From Lachnospiraceae bacterium (GTDB lineage Bacteria; Bacillota; Clostridia; Lachnospirales; Lachnospiraceae): a stretch of DNA of 60,112 nt. The stretch is taken from assembly GCA_900768755.1 (NCBI GenBank), contig CAAGDV010000017.1:1-60112 (forward strand), read 5' to 3'. The notes below the pieces were generated by a model that was given only the letters and a program-made list of their open reading frames with translations, ran no database searches and was not told where the DNA came from. The position numbers and the translations under genes are program-made. Within the stretch, counting starts at the first letter, position 1; each line of letters begins with the position of its first letter. Positions 1 to 8,790 of this stretch are shown here, in pieces.

Positions 1-130
1 CCACAGCATCTTATATATCATAGTCTAACCTACGGAAGAGGTAAAGAAGAGACTATGACTTAATAGTATTAAAGACCTTGGAGAGGGTCTCTAAAAACTA
101 CTACTATATAATACGAGGAGGAAATTAATT

Positions 131-610
131 ATGAGGTTTAGTTTAAGAAAGTCATTATTAGTATGTGTTGTTGTGATAGCGTCCATGCTAATTAATACCA
201 ACACAGCTCATGCAAGAACATTACTTGCTTCGGGCTCTTCCCAGACGAATGGGGGACAGAAAATTACTATTACTGTTGAAGGATATAAGGACATTCTGTA
301 TCCGGGAGGTGGGACACCACTTTACAAGTATGACGTGTTTGCATACACACCGGGATATACTGATAATGATTACATTACGACAGAGTTTACTATCAGCGGC
401 AACATCTTTTCATCAAATGCGCACTACCCTCTCTCGTCAAGAACAACAGGGGAGAGTTGCACTGCCAGCTATTCTACAACGGTGGGCGGTTTTATATTTA
501 TATCGTCCACGACGACGACATATTCATCGGTCATCCAGCAAAGAATTAAATTTTTCTTTGAATTAGTTGAACGTTATATGGAACCTGCCGTTTATGTATC
601 TAAGGAGTGA
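131..610 (+). CDS. Secreted small protein, unknown function
   Basis: A 159-residue protein not recognised as any family. The N-terminus is a typical Sec signal peptide: basic start (RFSLRK), hydrophobic core at about 9-21, and a likely signal peptidase I site after A28 (A-H-A before RTLL). The mature part is rich in Thr, Ser and Tyr, has one Cys and no further membrane helix, so export is expected. The start is supported by GAGGAGG about 9 bases upstream. It is the first gene of a same-strand run with two lipoproteins and an ABC exporter, which suggests that it acts at, or is handled by, that envelope system; this is inference. Confidence 0.75.
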   Translation: MRFSLRKSLLVCVVVIASMLINTNTAHARTLLASGSSQTNGGQKITITVEGYKDILYPGGGTPLYKYDVFAYTPGYTDNDYITTEFTISGNIFSSNAHYPLSSRTTGESCTASYSTTVGGFIFISSTTTTYSSVIQQRIKFFFELVERYMEPAVYVSKE

Positions 611-636
611 CCATGGGGAAGGAGGAATAATCCTAT

Positions 637-1848
637 ATGAAAAAGAACTATATTGCACTGACTGTTATACTTTTGTGCGTGTTACTGTGCGGCTGCGGAA
701 GACAGCGCGGATATTATGTCGATATTGCAGAGGAGGAGGCGAAGATTAAGGATTCGGGCTCCTCAAATACAAGTTCCGATTACGTGGACGAACAGAGAGT
801 TAATAACTTGCATTGGGATAATATAACCTATACTGATGACGAGCTGATATTGCACAGACGGGCGGACGCCGACTGCTTTCGATTGGACCTTAATTCAGGG
901 GAGCGCACCGCGTTATGTGAGATTCCCGGATGCACGCATGACCCAAACACACACGAACCGTACTGCATCAATTATATGGCATATGACTGCCTGACATATA
1001 CAGCAGAAGGTATGTACTACACTGACTATAACCGTCCCGGGAAGATAATCTACAGGGAGGGGAATGAGGGGAAGGAGAAGGTTGTTTATGTCAATACGTT
1101 CAGTACTGAGCTTTCTGAGGAACTGGAACCGGGAAGGGGGAACAGTGTTCGCGGAATAATACGGGGCAACATTTTCTATGTCATGGGAAGCAACTATGTG
1201 TATCTTGTTGATATGAACAGCTGGGATATGATTACGGAACCCATGGTACTCTCGGACAATTTCATTCAGTTTGTTGATGTATGGGACGAATACCTCTGGT
1301 GTACGAATTTGGCGTATGAACTTATATGTTACAATATATTGACGGGAGAGGTTATTCATGTTGATGATAAGGTCGGAAACCTTCAGTGCTATGACGGATA
1401 TCTCTACTATGCACAGGGGGATGTGCAGGGAGGCGGGGTGCTTATGAGACGCGACATTGACGGAAGCAACCCTGTGAAGATAACGGATGTGCACTCATGG
1501 GGAGCCGAGATTGAAGTGACCGACACAAATATATATTTTGACAGAATGGACGGAATATATGTATGTGACAGGGACGGAGGCAATGTTCACAAGCTTAATC
1601 TGACACTCACCTATGAAGAAGGTTATACTTATTCGATGGATTCCGAAAATGTCTGCCTGATGAGTATTTTCTCAAACCGTTTTTCGAATTATGTCTACAT
1701 TATTGACAGGAAACGTATTAGTGACGAGGTGTGCACTAATGCGCTCTTTAGGGTGGACAAGGAGACGCAGGAAATCCGTGCCTACAGTCTCGGAGTATAT
1801 TACAAAGAAAGCCCCAAAATTGATTTTTCTGACCTTGTGGGAGAATAA
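637..1848 (+). CDS. Lipoprotein with predicted beta-propeller-like repeats
   Basis: A 403-residue predicted lipoprotein. The signal sequence ends in a lipobox (LCGC) with the lipidated Cys at residue 20, so it should be anchored on the outer face of the membrane. The rest contains recurring short strands and Tyr/Asp-rich turns such as DGYLYYAQG, NIYFDRMDGIYVCDRDG and EYLWCTN, which resemble DUF5050-type propeller repeats common in clostridial lipoproteins. That family match is by eye only. A strong AAGGAGGAA ribosome-binding site precedes the ATG. Placed 26 bases after the secreted protein and 33 before a second lipoprotein, so probably co-transcribed; may be a sensor or ligand-binding part of the adjacent exporter. 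Confidence 0.75.
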   Translation: MKKNYIALTVILLCVLLCGCGRQRGYYVDIAEEEAKIKDSGSSNTSSDYVDEQRVNNLHWDNITYTDDELILHRRADADCFRLDLNSGERTALCEIPGCTHDPNTHEPYCINYMAYDCLTYTAEGMYYTDYNRPGKIIYREGNEGKEKVVYVNTFSTELSEELEPGRGNSVRGIIRGNIFYVMGSNYVYLVDMNSWDMITEPMVLSDNFIQFVDVWDEYLWCTNLAYELICYNILTGEVIHVDDKVGNLQCYDGYLYYAQGDVQGGGVLMRRDIDGSNPVKITDVHSWGAEIEVTDTNIYFDRMDGIYVCDRDGGNVHKLNLTLTYEEGYTYSMDSENVCLMSIFSNRFSNYVYIIDRKRISDEVCTNALFRVDKETQEIRAYSLGVYYKESPKIDFSDLVGE

Positions 1849-1881
1849 GACAGTATTAATCTGAAAGGAAAATGAGATACT

Positions 1882-2967
1882 ATGCTTTCAGGACTAAGAA
1901 AAATACTATTATTAAATATTGTGCTCATTGCTATGTTGATGGCCACCGGATGCAGAGCGGATAAGCCAGCGAGTGACAGAGAGCCGCTGACGGGACCTGT
2001 TTCGGCGCCATATTGTCCTTGTGAGATGGGGGCGGATTATAAGCAGGCGTACGATAGTATTGGTGAAATCAATATCTGTAACGTCGGCATTAATGTTAAT
2101 ATTTTCTCCCATAAAGATGGAAAGCCTATCGGATTTCAGTATGGCATATTGGATGATGTGGTGACATTAGAAATGGGTATTTCAATAGATATTAATGATT
2201 ATGAGGGCGAACCTGCTTTTCCTGTTAAGGTATGGCTTGTGGAAGGAAATGATTTTGTAGAATTCTCTCTCGACGATGGACCGATGGGCAAAGAGCAGAC
2301 GATAGAGTATAATGAGTATAAGAAATATATTCTGAAATTTCAGGGGAAGAAGGATATGAAGTGCGTATCTGTGATTGTGCACCCATTTTCCGACTATATC
2401 CCCAACAATTATACATGTCGGGGAGTGTGTGTATATCCGTTTATTAATGCACTTAATGATGATAATATCAATGCACCGGGAATAATCCGCAGCGATGAAG
2501 ATTATGTTAAAGTGGAAGCCCTGGAGTGCAACAGGAATATGGGAATTAGCAATCTTGATATTGAACATGAGGATGTGGCAGGGACAAGTCACGGAATGAG
2601 TATGGATGTCGACCCGTCAGAAGAGGATATATGGGTCAAGTACAATTATGATGCGCATACGAAGGGCGATGCCCCGATTAATACTGTCTTTTCCATTATG
2701 GTGTTGTGTGACGGAAGACCGTTTCCCTTTGCTGATGGCGAATACCTGAAGGAGGTATATACTCCCTATTCAAAGGATACACAGTTCTGTGACAGGGCAT
2801 TTCAATTCAGGCTGGATATGAACGCATTAGAGCCCGGTCAACATGTTTTTCAGGCGATAGCAGTTCCGGAATATGTTGTCATGTCACGTGAGCCCGTGAA
2901 GGATTTTGTTAACAGCGTGACAAGTTGTTCAACATTCAGAATGAAGGTTAATGCCGGAAAGGAATAA
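1882..2967 (+). CDS. Lipoprotein, unknown function
   Basis: A 361-residue predicted lipoprotein with signal helix at about 8-20 and lipobox ATGC (lipidated Cys 24). The remainder is extracellular by prediction and beta-rich; no domain was recognised. Residues near the C-terminus (LDMNALEPGQHVFQAIAVPE) have the look of an immunoglobulin-like sandwich strand pair, which is only an impression. The start follows GAAAGGAAAATGAG. The stop lies 3 bases before the start of the ABC-type membrane protein, so translation of the two is probably coupled and the product likely works with it. Confidence 0.7.
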   Translation: MLSGLRKILLLNIVLIAMLMATGCRADKPASDREPLTGPVSAPYCPCEMGADYKQAYDSIGEINICNVGINVNIFSHKDGKPIGFQYGILDDVVTLEMGISIDINDYEGEPAFPVKVWLVEGNDFVEFSLDDGPMGKEQTIEYNEYKKYILKFQGKKDMKCVSVIVHPFSDYIPNNYTCRGVCVYPFINALNDDNINAPGIIRSDEDYVKVEALECNRNMGISNLDIEHEDVAGTSHGMSMDVDPSEEDIWVKYNYDAHTKGDAPINTVFSIMVLCDGRPFPFADGEYLKEVYTPYSKDTQFCDRAFQFRLDMNALEPGQHVFQAIAVPEYVVMSREPVKDFVNSVTSCSTFRMKVNAGKE

Positions 2968-2970
2968 ACT

Positions 2971-4206
2971 ATGAGGAAAGAGTTAAATAAATTGTTTTCA
3001 CCATTAATTGTCAGAGTATCGGTTGTTCTGATTATACTGTTGATGGTTGCATACCCTGTTAGCCGTCTGATTATGCACGAGAGGGAGTACAGTAAGATTC
3101 TGGACGCTGAGAACAAGGCACTGGAAGATATGAACCGGAAAGGATATGACTATTCAGCCGTAGAGGATGAGCTCTTGGAACTGACGTCCAATCTTCTGTA
3201 TTACTTAAACAAACCGGATAAATATGAGCCTGTCTACGGTCAGGATTATTGGTCTGAGATGCTCGGGATGAATGCGCTTAAAGATTATGCGGAATATGCT
3301 TACGAGTCATTCCCAAAGACCAGAGCGCAGCTTGTGAAGGCTTCGGTATATCGTTATATTAAGGCAGAACAGAAGTATGGCAGGAACAGCTATTCGTATC
3401 GCATTAATAAGATATCAGCCAATAAGTATAACAGGGAGATACTGTTGAAACTGATTTCGGACGGAACTTTCTCAGATGAGATGTACAGTTTTTTCAACTT
3501 CAATTTGTTCAGCATTATATTGATAGTGGCGGTTTCGCTTTTTGCGGTCAGAATGTTTTCAGTGGACTACAAAAGCGGAGCGTACCGGATTATTGATACC
3601 GGAAAGAACAATATGAAGAGATTGTTTTTTAATCAGTTTTTTGCTGTGTGGGTTGTGGGGGCTGCGCTTCTTTTTATCAGTATGGTTATTGAGTTGATAA
3701 TATGCTGTAGTGTGCTGGGGCTTAGACATTTCAATATTATGATTCAACACTTTGAAATGTATGAGAGATGTCCTTATCTCATATCGGTATGGGGATATTA
3801 CCTGATAAAGTTTTTGATTAATGTGCTTGTATACACATTTGTGATTGCTGTTGTAGCATGCATAACGCGATGCTTCAAGAAGATTGTTCCGTCAATTCTT
3901 GCAAGTGTTGTTTTTTCGGGGGGTCTTCTTGCCGGAGCGATGGAATTGACACGAATAGTGCGTGGGGACAAGCCGCCTTTCATACTTGTCAGGCTGTATG
4001 ATACCCTCAAGTGCGTCATACCGCATTTTGCACTTGATATATACGGTTACATAGGAACTATGGAATATGTCAATATACTGGGGTTTCCGATAAGCAGGCT
4101 AGTGGTGTGCATTGTTGTGATGGTTACGCTTTCGGCATTATTCCTTCATCTTGGATACAGACTCACAGGAAGAAATAAGGAGAAAAGACATGTTGCTAAA
4201 ATTTGA
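2971..4206 (+). CDS. ABC-2 type transporter membrane subunit
   Basis: A 411-residue integral membrane protein with the ABC-2 permease layout. There is one N-terminal helix (about 13-31), a long presumably extracellular region (about 32-165) rich in Tyr and charged residues, then a block of about five helices (first near 175-192, last near 380-400). The final 17 bases overlap the ATPase gene that follows, and another membrane gene comes after it, giving permease-ATPase-permease. Likely one half of a heterodimeric exporter. Substrate unknown; with two lipoproteins upstream, export or self-protection roles are possible but not shown. Confidence 0.75.
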   Translation: MRKELNKLFSPLIVRVSVVLIILLMVAYPVSRLIMHEREYSKILDAENKALEDMNRKGYDYSAVEDELLELTSNLLYYLNKPDKYEPVYGQDYWSEMLGMNALKDYAEYAYESFPKTRAQLVKASVYRYIKAEQKYGRNSYSYRINKISANKYNREILLKLISDGTFSDEMYSFFNFNLFSIILIVAVSLFAVRMFSVDYKSGAYRIIDTGKNNMKRLFFNQFFAVWVVGAALLFISMVIELIICCSVLGLRHFNIMIQHFEMYERCPYLISVWGYYLIKFLINVLVYTFVIAVVACITRCFKKIVPSILASVVFSGGLLAGAMELTRIVRGDKPPFILVRLYDTLKCVIPHFALDIYGYIGTMEYVNILGFPISRLVVCIVVMVTLSALFLHLGYRLTGRNKEKRHVAKI

Positions 4207-5068
4207 TAATATTTCCAAGAAGTACAGAAAAAAAGAAGCACTTATTGATTTTACGCAGGAACTCGGTCCAGGAATATATGCTCTCCTGGGACCTAACGGC
4301 GCCGGTAAATCAACTTTGATGAATATTCTCGTGGGACTGCTTAAACCGACCTCAGGCGCGATTTACGTGGATGATGTCGAGATAATGAGTATGGGCGAGG
4401 AATATAGAGACATGCTTGGATATTTGCCGCAGGACCCGGGGTTCTATTCTACATACACAGGGCAAGGACTGTTGGAATACTATGCGTCGATTAAAGGCGT
4501 CGGGAATGCGGGGGAGCGGATCAATGAAGTTCTGGAGATGGTAAATCTTACGAATGATGCAAAGGTCAAAGTCGGCAAATACAGTGGCGGAATGAAACGC
4601 CGACTGGGCATCGCTCTTGCGTTGATGAACGACCCGAAGATTCTTGTTATGGATGAACCGACTGCAGGGCTTGATCCGAAAGAGAGAATGAGATTTCGAA
4701 ATATTATTTCACAGATAGGATTTGACCGCATAGTCATTATCGCTACACACATCGTGTCAGATATTGAGAGCATCTGCGATACCTGTATTCTGCTCAAAGC
4801 AGGAAGAGTTGTTGCAAAAGGCTCCGCAACAGAACTTTGCAAGATGATTGAAGGTAAGGTGTGGGATATGCCCGCTACTGAGGAGTATGCGGAATTTTAT
4901 GTTGAAAAACATGCCTGCGCCAACATTGTTAAGCGGGATGGTGAATTGTATGTTCACACAGTTTCGGACCAAAAACCTGCAGATAATGCTGTGGCAGCTA
5001 CACCCGAGCTGGAGGATGTGTACATGTATTATTTCGACGAATCAGCAGACGGACACAATTATGAGTAA
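4190..5068 (+). CDS. ABC transporter ATP-binding protein
   Basis: A 292-residue ABC ATPase that should power the two flanking membrane proteins. It has a Walker A motif (GPNGAGKS, about residue 34-41), Q-loop region (LPQDPG), signature YSGGMKRR, Walker B with catalytic Glu (ILVMDEPT) and H-loop (IIATHIVSD). The C-terminal about 80 residues after the H-loop are an accessory extension as seen in ABC-2 type drug or bacteriocin exporters. An upstream TTG in the same frame exists, but the ATG at 4190 is preferred because AAGGAG lies just before it and the conserved family N-terminus begins there. It overlaps the upstream gene by 17 bases. Confidence 0.88.
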   Translation: MLLKFDNISKKYRKKEALIDFTQELGPGIYALLGPNGAGKSTLMNILVGLLKPTSGAIYVDDVEIMSMGEEYRDMLGYLPQDPGFYSTYTGQGLLEYYASIKGVGNAGERINEVLEMVNLTNDAKVKVGKYSGGMKRRLGIALALMNDPKILVMDEPTAGLDPKERMRFRNIISQIGFDRIVIIATHIVSDIESICDTCILLKAGRVVAKGSATELCKMIEGKVWDMPATEEYAEFYVEKHACANIVKRDGELYVHTVSDQKPADNAVAATPELEDVYMYYFDESADGHNYE

Positions 5069-6101
5069 TCTTTTTATATCCGAGTTACATAAACAGATAA
5101 AAATTAATTCAATTCTCTGGATAATTATCGGAGCTGTCGCGGGAATTGTCGGGTTGTGCTTTGTTCCAAAGCTTAACAGGCATTCCTATAACGAGGTGGT
5201 ATATTCAAAATATACTTCCGTGTATGAGGGCATAATCAGCGACAGTACCGTGGAGGCTTTTGCGAACCGCTTAGCTGAGTATGAGGCGCTTATCGGCATG
5301 CATGATACCAATGTTGGTTTGTATATGTCCGATAAGATGACCTACGATGAGTTCAAACAGTATATTTCACAATATGAGATTGCCTGTGCCGAGATTGAAA
5401 CTGTTCGGTATATATACAACAAGACAGCTTATCTTAACTCGTGTACCGGATTTGAACCGTATCTGTTCGATGACACGGACTGGTCGGATTTCCTCAACGA
5501 GACATCATATGAGTATGCCATAATGCTTTTGGCTGTTATAAGTATTGCCGGAGTATGTTTTAACAGAGAGTACCTTTCAGGTGCCGTGGGGCAGCTTAAG
5601 GTGTCGCGCTACGGAAAGAAAAAGCTGTGCGCGGTTAAGCTTTCGATTGTTCTTATGAGCGCGTTTCTCCTGTGCAGCCTGACAATCCTAATCAAATACT
5701 TTATTAGTGCGGAGTTGAGAAATCTGTCGCATGGCGGTGTTGCTCTCGGAAATGTGCTGTGTACGGAAAGTTACAGGGAGACGACACTTTGGCAGGCATA
5801 TTTACGTGATTCGATTAATAAGACAGTCGGCTGGATGATGTATTCGGTGATGGTGTGCTTTATTTCAGTATGTTCAAGGAATTTTGCGGTAACCATTGCT
5901 GTCTCTCTGTTTATGCTAATCTCTCCGGGGGTGATTCTCGGACTGGACGTTTTTCGGTGGGCAGATGTTGTTTTTGCCGCGACAATAATCAGAGGATTTT
6001 ACAAAACGGAGCATGAATATATTGTCTGCATTATGGCTAATATACTAAAAACGCTTGTTTTGTTCCTGGCTACGGCGAAAATCTGGGATAAAAGAGATTA
6101 G
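5061..6101 (+). CDS. ABC-2 type transporter membrane subunit
   Basis: A 346-residue membrane protein. One helix at about 17-35 is followed by a large extracellular region and then about five helices in the C-terminal half (for example YAIMLLAVISIAGVCF, VCFISVCSRNFAVTIAVSLFML). This is the same architecture as the permease at 2971, so the two are probably the unlike membrane subunits of one exporter. The frame is open further upstream, but the ATG at 5061 overlaps the ATPase stop by 8 bases, which is typical of translational coupling, and the upstream extension has no permease features. Followed by a strong terminator at 6126. Confidence 0.72.
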   Translation: MSNLFISELHKQIKINSILWIIIGAVAGIVGLCFVPKLNRHSYNEVVYSKYTSVYEGIISDSTVEAFANRLAEYEALIGMHDTNVGLYMSDKMTYDEFKQYISQYEIACAEIETVRYIYNKTAYLNSCTGFEPYLFDDTDWSDFLNETSYEYAIMLLAVISIAGVCFNREYLSGAVGQLKVSRYGKKKLCAVKLSIVLMSAFLLCSLTILIKYFISAELRNLSHGGVALGNVLCTESYRETTLWQAYLRDSINKTVGWMMYSVMVCFISVCSRNFAVTIAVSLFMLISPGVILGLDVFRWADVVFAATIIRGFYKTEHEYIVCIMANILKTLVLFLATAKIWDKRD

Positions 6102-6125
6102 CACTATTTTTGGCTCAATTATATT

Positions 6126-6157
6126 AAGCAAAGGCTCTTGCGGGCTTTTGCTTTTTT
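6126..6157 (+). terminator. Rho-independent terminator of the lipoprotein/ABC operon
   Basis: A 12-bp stem (6126-6137 with 6142-6153, two G-U pairs) closes a TTGC loop and runs into six T residues. It ends the six-gene operon that starts at 131. Confidence 0.9.
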
Positions 6158-6158
6158 G

Positions 6159-6187
6159 TTTACATAAATACGGGATTGTGGTATGAT
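6159..6187 (+). promoter_or_regulatory. Sigma-A type promoter for the GH18-family gene
   Basis: The -35 TTTACA (6159-6164) and -10 TATGAT (6182-6187) are separated by exactly 17 bases and lie 35 bases before the ATG at 6223, directly after the preceding terminator. Confidence 0.7.
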
Positions 6188-6222
6188 TCCTATGAATAAT
6201 GTGAGTACGAAAGGGTATTTTA

Positions 6223-8067
6223 ATGAATACTGACAATAAACGAACAGATGATGACGGAATTGAAGAATCATATCTTACCGATTCCGTTGATGACATGGAA
6301 GAACTTGATTACGGAAAATTTTATGCGTCGGCAATGGACAATGAGGACAACCGAAGCGCTAACCGCGCGAAGCGCCCCTGGATAACCGTGATTATCGTCA
6401 CTGTTCTGGTGGCTGTTCTTATTACGGCAGGAGTGCTTATAAAGAAATTGGTTCCGTCCAAGGAGGTTGTGGATATCAATACTTATTTTGCCGGTGTAGA
6501 AGAGCCTTTTTTGATAGTCGATTATGAGATTACGGATTATGCAGTGCTTAAGATGGAGGGGCATTATTACATCCCGCTTGATTTTTGCAGGGAGATGATT
6601 TCCGACAAGTTCTATTTTGACGAGGGAAATACACAGCTACTTTATACGACTGCGTACAGCATATATACGATTCCCATGGATTCTGCGGAGTATTACATCG
6701 ACGGCTCGGCAGTTACCTGCGGATACAAGGTTGCGCACATTGAGGATGGGGCATTGTATGTTGCGGTTGAATTTGCGTACGGAAAAGGACCGTTCTCATA
6801 CACGATATATGATAATCCGGACAGACTTTCAATCGTTATGGACGGCGGGGAGTACAACACGGTGATTCTTAAGGACAAGGGTGTTGTGCGTGTGGAGCCG
6901 GGAATACACAACGCACTTTTTGCGGATGAGGTCGGAGGAGCCGTCTGGGTGGTTGCGGGCGACGCACAGCAGGGCTGGCTTCCCGTTAAGTCGGAGGATG
7001 GAAGAGCGGGATATGTTAAGACATCCCAGGTGGCATCGTCCGACAATAAGCTTTTATACGATTCTTCCTATGTGCCGGAGGAATATCCGTCAATCAGGAA
7101 AGATTATGACATAGTGCTTGCATGGCACGCCGTGTACAGTGAGCAGAACAATGACGCAATAGATAAGCTGCTCGCCAATACCAAGGGGGTCACGACGGTG
7201 TCGCCCACATGGTACAAGGTCATTGATGCAGACGGCAATCTTGAGTCTTTTGCTGATGCAGCGTATGTTGATAAGCTGCATGATATGGGCTACGAGGTGT
7301 GGGCTTTAATCAGTGATTTTACATCAACGGACAAGGAGCGCGGATGGGATGAGAAAGCGCTTTTTGCCGATACCGATTCAAGACGGAAGCTTATAGACAA
7401 TATAATGTACGAGATTGAGACCTACGGATATGACGGCTTTAATATTGATTTCGAGAAGGTGCCGTCTAACGCGGGAGAGGATTTTATCCAGTTCATCCGC
7501 GAACTCTCAATTCGGATGCGCAAGGCGGGAGTCGTTCTTTCGATAGACAACGGTGTTCCGATGGAGCACAGCATGTATTATGACCGCAAGGCACAGGGAG
7601 AATGTGCCGACTATGTTATTGTGATGGGATATGATGAGCACTGGTCTACATGCCCGGAGGCGGGTTCAGTTGCATCGCTTCCTTTTGTGAAGTCCGGAAT
7701 TGAGAATACACTCAAGGAAGTGCCGGCGGAGAAAATTATCAACGGAATGCCTTTTTACACAAGACTCTGGATAAGTGAAAAAGACAGCGACGGCAAGGAG
7801 ACTCTCTCCTCAAAGAGTTGGTCGATGCAGGAGGGACTCGATTTTGTCAAAGACAATGACCTTAAGGTGTCATGGGACGAGGAGGTCGCGCAGTATGTCG
7901 CCTCCGGCGAGATTGACGGGGTAAAATACAGTATATGGCTTGAGGAGATTGACTCGATGACCGCCAGATTTGAGGCCGTACGTTCGTACAATCTCGCGGG
8001 TATTGCGGTGTGGCGACTCGGCTTTGAAATGAAAGAAATATGGGATATTTTTGATTTTGAACAATAG
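6223..8067 (+). CDS. Membrane-anchored GH18-family glycoside hydrolase
   Basis: A 614-residue protein with an acidic cytoplasmic tail, one transmembrane anchor (about 47-70, beginning PWITVIIVTV), an extracellular region that includes a probable SH3-like segment (about 225-270), and a C-terminal GH18 domain from about 290. The GH18 active-site strand is DGFNIDFE at 404-411, giving E411 as the predicted catalytic acid and D409 as its partner. Related spore-cortex and cell-wall enzymes (YaaH/YdhD type) act on N-acetylglucosamine-containing glycans, so peptidoglycan or cortex cleavage is the likely role. It is followed within 30 bases by a CwlD-like amidase, which supports a cell-wall function. 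AAAGGG precedes the start. Confidence 0.85.
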   Translation: MNTDNKRTDDDGIEESYLTDSVDDMEELDYGKFYASAMDNEDNRSANRAKRPWITVIIVTVLVAVLITAGVLIKKLVPSKEVVDINTYFAGVEEPFLIVDYEITDYAVLKMEGHYYIPLDFCREMISDKFYFDEGNTQLLYTTAYSIYTIPMDSAEYYIDGSAVTCGYKVAHIEDGALYVAVEFAYGKGPFSYTIYDNPDRLSIVMDGGEYNTVILKDKGVVRVEPGIHNALFADEVGGAVWVVAGDAQQGWLPVKSEDGRAGYVKTSQVASSDNKLLYDSSYVPEEYPSIRKDYDIVLAWHAVYSEQNNDAIDKLLANTKGVTTVSPTWYKVIDADGNLESFADAAYVDKLHDMGYEVWALISDFTSTDKERGWDEKALFADTDSRRKLIDNIMYEIETYGYDGFNIDFEKVPSNAGEDFIQFIRELSIRMRKAGVVLSIDNGVPMEHSMYYDRKAQGECADYVIVMGYDEHWSTCPEAGSVASLPFVKSGIENTLKEVPAEKIINGMPFYTRLWISEKDSDGKETLSSKSWSMQEGLDFVKDNDLKVSWDEEVAQYVASGEIDGVKYSIWLEEIDSMTARFEAVRSYNLAGIAVWRLGFEMKEIWDIFDFEQ

Positions 8068-8097
8068 AATATACAAAAAGCTTTTGTGTCGTATTCT

Positions 8098-8784
8098 ATG
8101 AAAAAAAGAATAATTGAGATTGCCGTGTCAGCACTGTTTCTTACCGCAGTGGTGATTACCTCCGAATGGGGGCTTAAAGATGCGGCGGCAGTGGATACCG
8201 TCGATACGCGGCACATCGTGGTGATTGACCCGGGTCACGGGGGTTTGGACCCCGGAAAAGTCGGGCATAACGGCGAGCGCGAGAGTGATATCAATCTTTC
8301 GATTGCCCTCAAGCTTCAGACTCTTTTGAGCGATGCAGGGTATGCCGTGGTGATGACAAGGACGGAGGACTGCGGGCTGTACTCCGAGAATTCGGTCAAC
8401 AAGAAGGCCGAGGATATGAGGGAGCGGTGCAGAATCATTACAGAGGCCGGTGCGGAGGTGGTTATAAGCATCCACCAGAACAGTTTTACCGATACATCGG
8501 TGCACGGCGCACAGGTGTTTTATTACACCCATTCCGACAAGGGAAAAGTGCTTGCCGGACTTATACAGGAATCAATCAGAAATACGGCTGATTCGGGCAA
8601 TACAAGAAAAATAAAGACCAATAACAGCTATTATATGCTGGTTCATACGCCGTGCCCCACGGTTATAGTTGAGTGCGGTTTTTTGAGTAATTATGAGGAA
8701 ACGGCAAAATTAGTGAGCGACGATTATCAGATGAAAATTGCGCAGGCGATTCTGATAGGGATAGACAATTTTTGGGCCGAATGA
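8098..8784 (+). CDS. cwlD: N-acetylmuramoyl-L-alanine amidase (Amidase_3, CwlD-like)
   Basis: A 228-residue zinc amidase that cleaves the bond between N-acetylmuramate and the stem peptide. It has an N-terminal signal anchor (KKRIIEIAVSALFLTA) and the full Amidase_3 set: VIDPGHGG (first Zn His), E in RESDINL (Zn ligand), SIHQNSF (second Zn His) and VECGFLSN with the catalytic Glu. Its short length and single domain resemble CwlD, which makes muramic lactam in spore cortex; naming it cwlD rests on that resemblance. An in-frame GTG at 8086 is an alternative start; neither has a clear ribosome-binding site, and the ATG gives the more typical signal-anchor N-terminus. Confidence 0.85.
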   Translation: MKKRIIEIAVSALFLTAVVITSEWGLKDAAAVDTVDTRHIVVIDPGHGGLDPGKVGHNGERESDINLSIALKLQTLLSDAGYAVVMTRTEDCGLYSENSVNKKAEDMRERCRIITEAGAEVVISIHQNSFTDTSVHGAQVFYYTHSDKGKVLAGLIQESIRNTADSGNTRKIKTNNSYYMLVHTPCPTVIVECGFLSNYEETAKLVSDDYQMKIAQAILIGIDNFWAE

Positions 8785-8790
8785 AAGACT

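Noticed and set aside
107..112. TATAAT resembling a -10 element before the first gene
   Set aside because: The expected transcript start would fall inside the GAGGAGG ribosome-binding site at 115-121, so it would not give a translatable message; the true promoter is probably further upstream, possibly outside the window.
4848..5060. Upstream extension of the second ABC-2 permease frame
   Set aside because: The segment overlaps the ATPase gene in another frame, has no membrane or family features, and the internal ATG at 5061 gives the typical N-terminus.
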